Shown one piece after another: positions 1-8,049 of a DNA stretch of 64,000 nt (the stretch's first letter is position 1; the number at the start of each line of letters is the position of its first letter). The notes under the pieces were generated by a model that was not told the DNA's origin, did not search any database, and saw nothing but the letters and a program-made list of their open reading frames with translations. The translations under genes were made by a program, and so were the position numbers. The DNA is taken from NCBI RefSeq assembly GCF_035917675.1, contig NZ_CP109104.1, positions 5,456,001-5,520,000 of the forward strand. Reading direction: 5' to 3'. The DNA is from Streptomyces sp. NBC_01775 (GTDB lineage Bacteria > Actinomycetota > Actinomycetes > Streptomycetales > Streptomycetaceae).

Positions 1-1587
1 GACGAGTTGAACGAAGCCCGTCCGACGGAACGCTTCAGCACCGCTATCCGGCTGTTGTCCGGCAAGGCCGGGATGGAGCGTCGGTACGCGAAGGACGCGG
101 AGCGGCGCGAGGCGCGCGAAGCGCGTGAGACCGACGACCCGCCCGCGCCGGGAGCGCACGCCGGGTCCGGAGCCGGACGGAGCGGACCGGCCGAGCCCGA
201 CGGCTACGACGATGACGCGCACCGGAGAGACCCGGACGCCGCCGAGGAGGCAGTGGACGTCCGGGGATTCGCCGACCCCAAGACCATGGTCAGCGCGCTC
301 GGCTCCGAGATGCCGACCGAGGTACGCGCATACCGCCCGGTCGAACGTCACGGCCGCGCTGCCGAGCCCGGCGCGGGTGACTCGCGGGGACAGCAGCGCC
401 GCCAGGAGGTGCGTGAGCGCGGGGACGTGGCCGAGCGCCGCTCCGCGCGGGGGCAGCGCGAGGCACGGGATCAGCGCAGGCCGCACGACCCGCACGGCGA
501 GTACGGCTCGCATGCGGAACGCGGCGATGTGCGGAGAGCGCCGGACGGGTCGCACGGCTCGTACGCGTCTCCGGACGGGGCGCACGGCGCCTACGAAGAG
601 CCCGGCGCCGGGCAGGGCCAGCTGGGGCGCGAGCAGGCCGCCCCGGGTGCTGTCCGTGACCAGGCGCCCTCCGGAGCGGAAGCGCGCGCTGCGGCGCTGG
701 ACGCCAAGCGTGCCAAGCAGGCCAAGCGCGCCAGACTGCTGGCCCGGCGGCGGCGCACGACCATGCTCCTCTTCCTGGGCTTCACCGCCGGTGCCGTCGT
801 CGCGGCCGTCGGCGGACTCGCGCTGCTGTGGGTGCCCGCCGTGCCCGCGGTGCTGCTGAGCGCCTACATCGCCCATCTCCGGGGCCAGGAACGCCGTCGG
901 TTCGCCTTCACCATGGACCGTCAGCGCGCCGAGGCCGCGGCCCGCCTGCTGCGCGAGCGCAGACCCCCAGGCGGCGGAGCACCGGCCCCCTCCGGCCGAC
1001 GCCAGGCCCCGCAGTACGAGGTGGAGGCCGGCCCGGAAACCGAGCCCGGCAGAGACGGACACGTCGTACGGACCGGCCGGGGCGAGGCCCGGGACGCTCG
1101 TGACGGCTTTGTCGCACCGGATGAAGCATCGAATGCCCGGCAAGGCCCGCACGGAGAGGCCCGTCGTGAGGCTGCTCCGGATGAAGCACAAGAACGGCGG
1201 GCCCGCGCCAGGGCCGAGGAGCAGGAGGCCGCCGAGCGGCGCGCGCTCGTAGAGCAGACCGACCACGCCGAGTGGGTCGACCAGCAGCGCGCACGGGACC
1301 GTGAGAACGCGGAGGGCGAGGGCTGGGAGCCCGTTCCCGTGCCCCTGCCGACCTATGTGAGCGCCCCGGTCGCGCCCCGCACCACCCGCGGAGTCGACCT
1401 GGAGGCCCCGGACGCGTGGAGCTCGGCCCGCTCCAGCACCGTCCCGGCGGCCGAGCAGTCGCCCACCACCCCTGACCAGACCGAATCCGAGCAGGCCCAC
1501 CGCCCCCGCCGCACCCGCGACCGGAGCCGGACCCCCCTCTTCGACCAGTACGAGGAAGAGGACCGCCCCCGCGCCGCCAACGAGTGA
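1..1587 (+). CDS. sepX: SepX/GlpR divisome membrane protein, 5'-truncated by the window edge
   Basis: The reading frame is open from base 1 (D-E-L-N-E-A-R-P-T-E-R-F-S-T) and stops at 1587, so the N-terminal membrane segment lies outside the window. The visible part opens with the conserved SepX block ARPTERFSTAIRLLSG and continues through a long charged, Arg/Glu/Asp-rich low-complexity stretch. Two adjacent hydrophobic segments follow around codons 255-285 (MLLFLGFTAGAVVAAVGGLA and LLWVPAVPAVLLSAYI), then another long charged, presumably cytoplasmic tail. In Streptomyces, SepX is an actinobacteria-specific membrane protein of the Z-ring/divisome; in Corynebacterium the homologue GlpR is the membrane receptor of the gephyrin-like protein Glp. 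The adjacent downstream tRNA-Ala supports the assignment from my recollection of Streptomyces gene order. The identity is inferred from the conserved N-terminal block and topology. Confidence 0.85.
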   Translation, partial: DELNEARPTERFSTAIRLLSGKAGMERRYAKDAERREAREARETDDPPAPGAHAGSGAGRSGPAEPDGYDDDAHRRDPDAAEEAVDVRGFADPKTMVSALGSEMPTEVRAYRPVERHGRAAEPGAGDSRGQQRRQEVRERGDVAERRSARGQREARDQRRPHDPHGEYGSHAERGDVRRAPDGSHGSYASPDGAHGAYEEPGAGQGQLGREQAAPGAVRDQAPSGAEARAAALDAKRAKQAKRARLLARRRRTTMLLFLGFTAGAVVAAVGGLALLWVPAVPAVLLSAYIAHLRGQERRRFAFTMDRQRAEAAARLLRERRPPGGGAPAPSGRRQAPQYEVEAGPETEPGRDGHVVRTGRGEARDARDGFVAPDEASNARQGPHGEARREAAPDEAQERRARARAEEQEAAERRALVEQTDHAEWVDQQRARDRENAEGEGWEPVPVPLPTYVSAPVAPRTTRGVDLEAPDAWSSARSSTVPAAEQSPTTPDQTESEQAHRPRRTRDRSRTPLFDQYEEEDRPRAANE

Positions 1588-1660
1588 TCGCCCCTGTGAC
1601 CAGCACAGGAACGGATTTCCTCACGGCCCGACCAGGATGCTAAGGTTTCACACGTCGCAA

Positions 1661-1734
1661 GGGCCTGTGGCGCAGTCCGGTAGCGCATCTCGTTCGCAAC
1701 GAGAGGGTCAGGGGTTCAAATCCCCTCAGGTCCA
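1661..1734 (+). tRNA. tRNA-Ala (anticodon CGC)
   Basis: The cloverleaf folds completely by eye. The acceptor stem GGGCCTG/CAGGTCC includes the G3:U70 pair that is the alanine identity element. The D stem is GCGC/GCGC, the anticodon stem TCTCG/CGAGA carries loop TTCGCAA with anticodon CGC at 1695-1697 (reads GCG), and the T arm is AGGGG-TTCAAAT-CCCCT. The discriminator base is A at 1734; no CCA is encoded. A TAAGGT hexamer at about 1639-1644 could be the -10 element. The gene lies about 70 bp after sepX on the same strand and marks the border of a mosaic accessory zone. I found no second copy of its 3' end further on, so integration at this tRNA is not shown. Confidence 0.95.
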
Positions 1735-2524
1735 CCGCACGACCGTTCTTGAGTTCGCTCGGGAGCGGTTCACGAGATCCCGCTGATCTTCATGATCGGT
1801 CGGGATCTTCGTCGTTTCCGGGGTCTGTTCGACGGCGTTCGGGGTGGGAGATGAGGTCCGTCGAGGGTCTGGTCGGCCCGGCCCGGCCGGGGCGGTGCAG
1901 GGTGTTGTGCGCATCGCAAGGTGCCCCGGGGGCCCGGGGCTGGTGGTGGCGGTCTGCGGTTGTTGTGTCTGCTCAGGGTTTGGCGGGTTGCCGTGGGGGT
2001 GGCAGTCCGGCTGGGACGACCGGTGCGGCTTCGGCGGGCGGCGTGTGGCGGGGCGTCGATACGGGAAGACACCGAGTCCCCAGGGCCGGTGCCACCCCAG
2101 CGGAGCGATCCGCTGGCGTTCCACACGCGCACACGACCGGGCACTGAATCCGCAAAGCCGACCTGAACATGCAGGTTGGAACGAGCCCGGCCTCCACGCG
2201 CACGGAACGGTCGACCCGTTGAACGGGCGCCCGCCCCCGTAGACATGCCCGGCCCCCGCGCGCACGGAACGGTCGCGGCCTACCGTCAGAGCAGGTCCAG
2301 GAGGCCGGTTACGCCTGGCCCCCCACAGGCACGGAACGGTCGCAGGCTCCACTCTTCGGGGATCGCGCTTTGCCGGAAGGTTCGAGGGTCCGGTGGACTC
2401 TTCAGCCATGAGGCTGCTCCGCGCCGCCTACGGCACCTCGTTCAAGACCTTGGGCGCTGCCTGAACGCCGCAGGGGGTCAATCCGGGGTCCGCCCTGAGG
2501 AGGGCCGTGGGACCACCCGACGGA
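1735..2524. other. Intergenic stretch after the tRNA, no supported gene
   Basis: No open frame here has convincing codon use or recognisable protein content; the frames that exist overlap on both strands and read as Arg/Pro/Gly-rich noise. The stretch holds an inverted repeat GATCCCG/CGGGATC at 1776-1807 just downstream of the tRNA (a possible tRNA terminator, without a clear T tract). It also holds the three CRISPR-like repeats listed separately at 2189-2342. Confidence 0.6.
2189..2342. repeat. Three degenerate ~25-bp direct repeats, CRISPR-like spacing
   Basis: Three copies of a 25-26-bp repeat lie at 2189-2213, 2251-2275 and 2317-2342. All share the exact 14-mer GCACGGAACGGTCG preceded by a C-rich half (GGCCYCC...). 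The intervals between copies are 37 and 41 bp, giving a period of 62-67 bp. On the minus strand the repeat begins CGACCGTTCCGTGCG and ends in GGGGGCC. This resembles actinomycete type I-E CRISPR repeats (GGACCATCCCC...GGGGAGC pattern), but the palindromic core is eroded. There is no cas gene in the window. It could equally be a short iteron-like cluster. The repeat itself is certain; a CRISPR origin is inference. Confidence 0.5.
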
Positions 2525-3169
2525 TCAGGTGCGGGGGTCTGCGTCCGGCTCGGCCGCGTCGCTGTCCGCCACCAGCGGTCCGTCGCCATCACCGCTTGGC
2601 GGTGCGTCGTCGCTACCACTGTCCGGCCTGCGGCGGTGGGCACTCCGTAGAAAGAAGAGTCCGGCCGCGCCGAAAACCACCACGCAGGCGGCGATCTTCC
2701 CGACGAGCCACCACAACCGGTGCGGGTCGGTGTGACCGGACAGAGTCACGAGGTCGACGTCTTTCTTGTCGATGGAGGTGATGTCGCGCGGCACAACGAT
2801 CTTGTCGTCTTCAGTGAGCAGCTCGTTGTTGGCCCGGAAGTCGTCGATTCCCCCGGTGTAGACCTTGCCGTCCGGGTCGATCAGCGCAGTGGGCTCGCCC
2901 GGCTTGCGGACCACAACCAGGGCCATCCACTCCATCTTGTCGTTGCTGCGCTCGACCAGGATCCTGCGCGCGTAGAACTTCCCGTCGCGGCCCGCGTACT
3001 CCTTGGCAGCCTTCACCTGGTCATCGACATCGTCCGACCCCGACGAACCCACAGCCGACGGCCCCAGGGCAGATGCTGATGCCGACGCGTATCCGGCACC
3101 GCCCAGCACCAGAGCCAAGGACATCACGACGGTCGCCACAGCAGAGCGGATGATCCAGACCCTCCGCAC
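2525..3169 (-). CDS. Secreted/membrane-anchored hypothetical protein
   Basis: Encodes 214 aa from a GTG at 3169. This start was chosen because GGAGGGG sits 8 nt upstream and the frame then opens directly into a signal-peptide-like segment (two Arg, then IIRSAVATVVMSLALVLGGA followed by an ASASAS cleavage region). The middle part is a mixed charged domain with a DPDGKVYTGGIDDF block. A C-terminal hydrophobic helix (LWWLVGKIAACVVVFGAAGL) is followed by a basic patch and an Asp/Ser-rich tail. The topology suggests an extracytoplasmic domain anchored at its C terminus. I recognise no family. An ATG at 3352 would add about 60 residues without the signal-like character at the N terminus, so it is less likely. 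Confidence 0.7.
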   Translation of the reverse strand: MRRVWIIRSAVATVVMSLALVLGGAGYASASASALGPSAVGSSGSDDVDDQVKAAKEYAGRDGKFYARRILVERSNDKMEWMALVVVRKPGEPTALIDPDGKVYTGGIDDFRANNELLTEDDKIVVPRDITSIDKKDVDLVTLSGHTDPHRLWWLVGKIAACVVVFGAAGLFFLRSAHRRRPDSGSDDAPPSGDGDGPLVADSDAAEPDADPRT

Positions 3170-3400
3170 CGTCCCGGCCCCTCCGCCCGACACCTCTCCC
3201 ACCGAGAGTCCCACCCGAACCGCCCCTTCCCCCGTCGAACTCGCTGCGGGGACACGCGAATTCACGCACAGTAATTCGCGCGCAGTATTCCACCTGCCGG
3301 TATTCCCTGACGATCCGCGAACACCCGACCGAGAAGGGGCGCGCGGTGGCAACGGTGGGTCTCGCGCACGTCGTTGAGGGTGTGCGCGGCGGAGTTCATC

Positions 3401-3442
3401 ACGGGCAGACTGCTGGCTCCCACGGGCAGACTGCTGGCTCCC
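3401..3442. repeat. Perfect tandem duplication of 21 bp
   Basis: The 21-bp unit starting ACGGGCAGACTGCTGG and ending CTCCC occurs twice in direct tandem (3401-3421 and 3422-3442), immediately before the IS110 transposase remnant. It is probably a replication-slippage or insertion scar. Confidence 0.85.
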
Positions 3443-3778
3443 AGGCCGTCCTTGACCAGCGGAAGCCGCTGGCCGTGCGGATCGAGGAACTCCTGGAGGC
3501 TCCCCCTCTTTCGAAGGTCCTGACCTCGATGCCGGGAGTCGGCGTCAGGACCGGAGCCCGCGTCCTGACCGAGGTCGGCGACGGCAGCACCTTCCCGACC
3601 GCCGGCCATCGCCGCCTACGCCGGTCTCACCCCGGCGACCCGGAGCTCGGGCTCATCGATCCGCGGTGAACAGCCCTCCCGGCGGGGAAACAAGCAGCTC
3701 AAACGGCCTTCTTCTGCTCCGCATTCGCTGCCCTGGGCGACCCGGCATCGCGGGCCTACTACGACAAGAAGATCGCCT
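3443..3778 (+). pseudogene. IS110-family transposase, C-terminal remnant
   Basis: Translation gives the typical IS110/IS116/IS902 C-terminal (transposase_20) signature LSKVLTSMPGVGVRTGARVL. After a frameshift near 3607 it continues IAAYAGLTPATRSSGSSIRG, and after a second frameshift near 3697 AFFCSAFAALGDPASRAYYD. The N-terminal DEDD nuclease half is absent. The sequence stops at ...YYDKKIA exactly where the next element begins at about 3777, so the end has been lost or displaced by that insertion. Two frameshifts plus truncation make it non-functional. Confidence 0.85.
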
Positions 3779-4692
3779 GTCTGATAATTGATCTTGTGAT
3801 GGGTCGTGGTGAGCTGACGGATGTGGCATGGGAGCGGATAGCGCCTTTGCTGCCTGGCGTTGATGGTCGTGGGCGGCCGTGGCGGGATCACCGGCAGGTG
3901 ATCAATGGGGTGCTGTGGCGGTTGCGGACCGGTGCTCCGTGGCGTGACCTGCCGGAACGCTATGGGCCGTGGCAGACGGTCTATGAGCGGTTCGCCCGCT
4001 GGGAGGCGGACGGGGCCTGGGCCCGTCTGCTCGAACAGGCCCAGGCCCGGGACGACGCAGTCAGAGCCGTGGAGTGGACGGCGTCGGTCGACTCCACGAT
4101 CAGCCGGGCCCATCAGCACGCCGCAGTCGCCCATAAAAGGGGGCGGAGGCGGGGGACGGACTGGAAGATCCGGCGCGCGCGGCGGCTCGCCAGGCGCTGG
4201 GCCGGTCCCGCGGGGGACTGACCACCAAGGTCCATCTCGCGTGCGACGGCCGGGGCCTGCCCCTGGCCGTCGTCCTCACGCCGGGCAACGTCAACGACTC
4301 CACCGTTTCGACACCGTCATGGGCGAGTTGCGGGTGCCCCGCCGGGGAGCCGGACATCCCCGTCGCAGACCTGATGCGGTCCTCGCGGACAAGGCGTATT
4401 CATCACGGGCGATCCGCCGCGGCCTTCGCAGGCGGGGTATTCGGGCCGTGATACCCGAGCGGGCCGACCAGAAGGCCAACCGTCGGCGACGCGGCGGGCC
4501 GGCGGCAGACCGCCGGTCTTCGACCGAGAGCTCTACAAGGCCCGCAACGTGGTCGAACGCTGCTTCAACCGTCTCAAGCAGTTCCGTGCGATCGCGACCC
4601 GCTTCGACGAACTGGCCGCCCACTACAAGGCCGGACTCCAGCTCGCCTCACTCACCCTCCGGCTCCGCGAACCCGCCCAAGATTAGACAGAA
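3777..4692 (+). mobile_element. IS5-family (IS427-like) insertion sequence, decayed
   Basis: An element of about 0.9 kb whose outer ends carry similar short terminal inverted sequences. The left end reads CTGTCTGATAATTGATCTTG; the right end, read inward, is TTCTGTCTAATCTTGGGC. It inserts directly into the IS110 remnant on its left and ends 1 bp before the stop codon of the SDR gene on its right. The transposase inside is frameshifted (see next entry). The exact end bases are my estimate; no target duplication was identified with certainty. Confidence 0.7.
3796..4686 (+). pseudogene. IS427-type DDE transposase, frameshifted
   Basis: The first frame (from 3796) reads LTDVAWERIAPLLPG, the usual N terminus of IS5/IS427 transposases, through VDSTISRAHQHAA. 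These transposases are normally made from two frames by programmed shifting, and the second frame here begins around ALGRSRGGLTTKVHLACDG with the DDE-domain segment TPGNVNDST. Two further shifts (near 4303 and near 4505) are then needed to reach VLADKAYSSRAIRRGLRRRG and finally NVVERCFNRLKQFRAIATRF, ending at a TAG at 4686. Only one shift is expected in an active element, so this copy is a pseudogene. Confidence 0.85.
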
Positions 4693-4693
4693 C

Positions 4694-5461
4694 CTAGCGC
4701 ACGGTGAGCCCGCCGTCGACGGTGAGGACGGTGCCGGTGGTCCAGCGTGCGGCTGCCAGGTAAGCGGCTGCCTCGGCGACGTCCCCTGGGGTGCCGATGC
4801 GGCCCAGCGGATAGGCGGCCTGGATGCCGGAATCGTGCGCCGCGCGCTGGCGCGGCGTCATCGGGTCGAGGTAGGAGTGCTGGTAGGTGGGGGTGTGGAC
4901 GGCGCCCGGCGCGAGAGCGTTGACCCGCACGCCGTCGGCGCCGAGTTCGTTGGCCAGGGCCATGGTCAGGGAGTCGATGGCTCCGCGGGTCGCGGAGTAG
5001 GCGGCCGAGGCGCGGCCGGCCGTCATCCTGCGCGCCCAGTAGCTGCTGATGTTGATGATGCCGCCCTGGGCCCTTGTGAGTTCCGCGAGGAGCGCCCGGC
5101 TGAGCAGCAGTGGCACCTTGACGTTGAGGTGCAGCATGGCATCGATCATGTCCGGCGTGGTTTCCGCGAGAGGCGCGAAGTGCGCGGCGCCCACGTTGTT
5201 GACGAGCGTGTCAACGCGATCAGTCAGTGCGTGGACGGCCTCGCCGACCGCTTCTGCGGCGCCGGGCCCGGCGAGGTCGGCGGGCACGGTGTGGATGGCG
5301 GTGCCGTGCCCGAGGAGGGTTTCGCGGGCGCGGCCGAGTCTGTGCGGATCGCGTCCTACGAGGATCAGGTCGGCGCCCTGTGTGGCCAGCGCTCCGGCGA
5401 TGGCGTAGCCCAGGCCGTCACTTCCGCCGGTGACGACCGCGGTGTTCCCGCGAGACGGCAT
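4694..5461 (-). CDS. SDR-family oxidoreductase with Arg in place of the catalytic Lys
   Basis: Encodes 255 aa from the ATG at 5461 (GAGAGGA 7 nt upstream); an ATG at 5500 with GAGG upstream would add 13 residues and cannot be excluded. The Rossmann fold is clear: TGGSDGLG (cofactor loop), NNVG, then INISSYW and AYSATRG, and a C-terminal TVDGGLTVR. In classical SDRs the active site is Tyr-x-x-x-Lys; here it is Tyr155-S-A-T-Arg159, so the catalytic lysine is replaced. It is a putative NAD(P)H-dependent reductase of unknown substrate. The gene is divergent from a TetR regulator, with two palindromic operators between them, and its stop codon abuts the right end of the IS427-like element. Confidence 0.85.
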   Translation of the reverse strand: MPSRGNTAVVTGGSDGLGYAIAGALATQGADLILVGRDPHRLGRARETLLGHGTAIHTVPADLAGPGAAEAVGEAVHALTDRVDTLVNNVGAAHFAPLAETTPDMIDAMLHLNVKVPLLLSRALLAELTRAQGGIINISSYWARRMTAGRASAAYSATRGAIDSLTMALANELGADGVRVNALAPGAVHTPTYQHSYLDPMTPRQRAAHDSGIQAAYPLGRIGTPGDVAEAAAYLAAARWTTGTVLTVDGGLTVR

Positions 5462-5523
5462 GTCGCTTTCCTCTCGGGGAGCCGGTGAGGGCGAGGTCAT
5501 GGCTACCGCCTCTTTCTTCCATC

Positions 5524-5548
5524 GAAACGGACAGAACCTGTCCGTTTC
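5524..5548. promoter_or_regulatory. TetR-type operator 1 (perfect palindrome)
   Basis: Perfect inverted repeat with arms GAAACGGACAG and CTGTCCGTTTC around a 3-bp centre AAC. It lies between the divergent SDR and TetR genes. Size and symmetry match TetR/AcrR operators, so autoregulation and control of the SDR gene are inferred. Confidence 0.85.
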
Positions 5549-5560
5549 ATCAGACTAACG

Positions 5561-5585
5561 GAAGCGGACGGAACCTGTCCATTTC
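5561..5585. promoter_or_regulatory. TetR-type operator 2 (imperfect palindrome)
   Basis: Second copy of the same 25-bp design (GAAGCGGACGG / AAC / CTGTCCATTTC). Eight of 11 arm positions pair. It lies 37 bp from operator 1, centre to centre, and 16 bp before the tetR start codon. The right half CTGTCC is the conserved part shared with operator 1. Confidence 0.8.
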
Positions 5586-5601
5586 TGTGTACGGTGACAT
5601 C

Positions 5602-6198
5602 ATGAACGCACGACGACAGGCAGCGACCAGCGACGCGTCGGACCGGAAGACGCCCCGCGCCGATGCCCAGCGCAACGCCGCGCTCGTCCTGGCCGGGGCG
5701 CGGCGCGCTGTCGCCTCCAAGGGCCTGGACGTCAGCTACCACGAGATCGCCCGCGAAGCGGGGGTGGGCGTCGGCACGGTCTACCGCCGCTTCCCGGAAC
5801 GCGACCAACTCATGGCGGCCGTGCTGCGCGACATCCTGAACGAACTGATCCGGACCGCCGAGACCTCTCTGGAGTGCGCGGACCCGTGGGAAGGCTTCAC
5901 CCGGCTGTTCGGCGATCTGGCCACCCGCACGGCGGAGAACGCGGGCCTGTCCGGAACACTCGACGCACACGGCGGCCCCGGCATCGTCGCGCTGCGCCAC
6001 CGCCTCCTGGATCTCATCCGGCAAGCCACCGAGCGCGCCCAGCAGGCCGGCGTGCTCCGGGACGACGTGGACTGGCAGGACATCCCGTTCCTGACCCAGG
6101 CAGCGGTCACGCCCGGATGCTTCCTGGGCCTACCCGCGGACCCCGCCCGGGGGCCGCGCACGCTCCGCGTCATCCTCGACGGGCTGCACGGCTCCTGA
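5602..6198 (+). CDS. TetR/AcrR-family transcriptional regulator
   Basis: Encodes 198 aa from the ATG at 5602; an in-frame extension upstream would run through both operators and is rejected. The N-terminal helix-turn-helix is typical: residues ~30-70 read YHEIAREAGVGVGTVYRRFP followed by ERDQLMAAVL. The remainder is an alpha-helical ligand-binding domain with no recognised ligand signature. It is divergent to the SDR gene, whose promoter region holds two copies of one palindrome, so the likely job is local repression of the SDR and itself. The pair sits between two copies of the same IS right end. Confidence 0.92.
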   Translation: MNARRQAATSDASDRKTPRADAQRNAALVLAGARRAVASKGLDVSYHEIAREAGVGVGTVYRRFPERDQLMAAVLRDILNELIRTAETSLECADPWEGFTRLFGDLATRTAENAGLSGTLDAHGGPGIVALRHRLLDLIRQATERAQQAGVLRDDVDWQDIPFLTQAAVTPGCFLGLPADPARGPRTLRVILDGLHGS

Positions 6199-6339
6199 GA
6201 CAGTCCCGACTCTCCGCCAGTCGGTCGGCGACCTGTGGACTATCCGGAGCGCATGACGTGAGACGGCGGCCGAGGAGGCGAAGAGAAAGAGGGAACGGTC
6301 GTGTGCCTCTCGCCGAACAGCCCTACGCGATCCGCCTCG

Positions 6340-6445
6340 GCGGGACGGGCGCGGCAGACTCGCCGCACGTCACCGAGCCGGACTCCAGCTCGCCTCACTC
6401 ACCCTCTGACTCCGCGAACCGGCCAAGTTCAACTATCAGACAAGC
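6340..6445 (+). mobile_element. Relic of the IS427-like right end
   Basis: The stretch from about 6377 (starting CCGGACTCCAGCTCGCCTCA) matches the last transposase codons and right end of the element at 4630-4692 almost base for base for about 42 bp. It then diverges (AAGTTCAACTATCAGACAAG versus AAGATTAGACAG). Weaker similarity extends back to about 6340. It is in the same orientation as the first element. Together the two copies bracket the SDR/TetR pair. Confidence 0.75.
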
Positions 6446-6587
6446 TCAAGCGGCCTCAAGCCGCTGGTCGTAGTCAGGTGCGAACAGCTCAGGAAGCGCT
6501 TTGTCCAGCGTTCCGGCGATTCGATGTATCGGTGCCCACACCGCCGGAACACATAGGCGCCCCCGCCCAAGACAAGGCCCGGGAGAA

Positions 6588-6622
6588 CCCCGGCGGGTGG
6601 CAGCTGCAGCCACCCGCCGGGG
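6588..6622. terminator. Perfect 14-bp hairpin
   Basis: Perfect inverted repeat CCCCGGCGGGTGGC / GCCACCCGCCGGGG with a 7-nt loop, followed by GG rather than T. It is a strong hairpin, probably a terminator or attenuating structure upstream of the sulfotransferase gene. No gene is supported in 6446-6748 around it. Confidence 0.6.
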
Positions 6623-6748
6623 CCGAGAACACGCAATGGAACTCGCGGGCGTGGGAGCATGATTGAAAAGCGCCACGTCACACCAGCAGACCACCCCGCC
6701 CACCTGCCGCGCCTTGGTCCACCCGCCCCGTAGAAGGTCGCAGCCGCT

Positions 6749-7981
6749 GTGTCTTCCGATTCCTCTGAAGCCTCTGGAGCCGCTGACTTCCGTCAGCCGC
6801 TGGCTCGCGTCCTGGCGAACGTCGCGTCGCGTCCCGTTTTCGGCTCCCGGCGTGATCCGGACCGCGTCTTCGACCGGCTCCTGGCCGATGCGGGAAGACT
6901 CGGCGAATTCCCGGGTGACGACGAGTTCATCGACGGGTTCCGGCCCCTGCTGCGCGAGTGGGCGGCGGTGCCCGACATGGCACCGTTCGGATGGCAGCAG
7001 GCGCAGGGCCACGTCAGGCGGCATCTCACCAACCGTGCCCAGGTCGAGCACCTCATCGCCGAGATCCCCGCGATCGAGCAGGAGCCGATCGAGCGGCCGG
7101 TGTTCGTCGTCGGGCTGCCGCGTACGGCCACCACCCTCACCCACTCGCTCCTGTCCCTATCGGAGCAGCACCGATCACCGCTGCTGTGGGAACTGATGAC
7201 GCCCGGCTTGGCGCCGACACCGAAGGAGCGCCGCCGAGCGGTGCTGGCGGCACGCCGCATGGAGCGCGCCATCAACCTCCTGATACCACGCTTCCGGGAC
7301 ATCCACCCGATCTTCGCGGAGGGCCCCGAGGAGTGCACCTTCGCACTGCCGCACGCGCTGCAGCCGCTCACCCAGGCTCATATGCCCGGGTACCTGGACT
7401 GGCACCTGGGGCACGACATGCGCCCCGACTACCGCTACCTCAAGCGGTTCTACCAAGTCCTCCAGTACGGCCGCCCACGCCGCCGATGGATGTTCAAGTC
7501 ACCCATGCACCTCGGGCAACTCGATGCGCTGCGCGAGGTGTTCCCCGATGCCACGCTGGTGTGGACCCACCGCGATCCGGTCACCGTCGTGGCCTCGTAC
7601 TGCAGCCTCATCGAGACCGGTATGGGCGTCGGCCTGAGCCGCACCGATCCGCACACCATCGGCCAGGACTGGCTGCGGCTGCTCGGCGAGACCATGGCGC
7701 GGGCGCTGCGGGCCCGATCCGCCATGCCGCCCGACGCGATCGTGGACGTGCCCTACTCCTGGCTCGGCACCACCCCGGAGGTCGGGGCCCCGAAGCTGTA
7801 CGAGGCGATCGGCGCGCACTGGACGGCCGCGGAGGCCGCCCGCCTCCCCGAGGCGGCGGGACGCCCCCGCGGCGCGCGCCGCCACACCTACGACCTGGCC
7901 CGGTACGGCCTGAACCGCGAGGCCGTCGAGATGGCGTTCGCGGACTACAACGCGCTGCGCGCAGAGGTCGAACGGGTGTAG
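6749..7981 (+). CDS. Sulfotransferase-family protein
   Basis: Encodes 410 aa from a GTG at 6749. The family signature is the 5'-phosphosulfate-binding loop in VVGLPRTATTLTHSLLSL (about residue 115) and the 3'-phosphate segment VWTHRDPVTVVASYCSL (about residue 270), as in the Sulfotransfer_3 group of PAPS-dependent enzymes. Actinomycete members of this group are cytoplasmic and act on lipids, glycans or small molecules; the acceptor cannot be told from sequence. AAGG lies about 11 nt upstream of the GTG, a weak ribosome site. The gene stands alone between IS relics and decayed sequence, which suggests it was brought in with the accessory zone. Confidence 0.8.
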   Translation: MSSDSSEASGAADFRQPLARVLANVASRPVFGSRRDPDRVFDRLLADAGRLGEFPGDDEFIDGFRPLLREWAAVPDMAPFGWQQAQGHVRRHLTNRAQVEHLIAEIPAIEQEPIERPVFVVGLPRTATTLTHSLLSLSEQHRSPLLWELMTPGLAPTPKERRRAVLAARRMERAINLLIPRFRDIHPIFAEGPEECTFALPHALQPLTQAHMPGYLDWHLGHDMRPDYRYLKRFYQVLQYGRPRRRWMFKSPMHLGQLDALREVFPDATLVWTHRDPVTVVASYCSLIETGMGVGLSRTDPHTIGQDWLRLLGETMARALRARSAMPPDAIVDVPYSWLGTTPEVGAPKLYEAIGAHWTAAEAARLPEAAGRPRGARRHTYDLARYGLNREAVEMAFADYNALRAEVERV

Positions 7982-8049
7982 GTGCCGTCCACCTCGGCTG
8001 TGACAAGCACGATTCGGCAGGCAAGGACCGCGGCAACTCCCGCAAGCCC

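Noticed and set aside
3777..4692. An active IS427 element using one programmed frameshift
   Set aside because: Two additional frameshifts (near 4303 and 4505) inside the catalytic domain cannot be explained by the normal shift.
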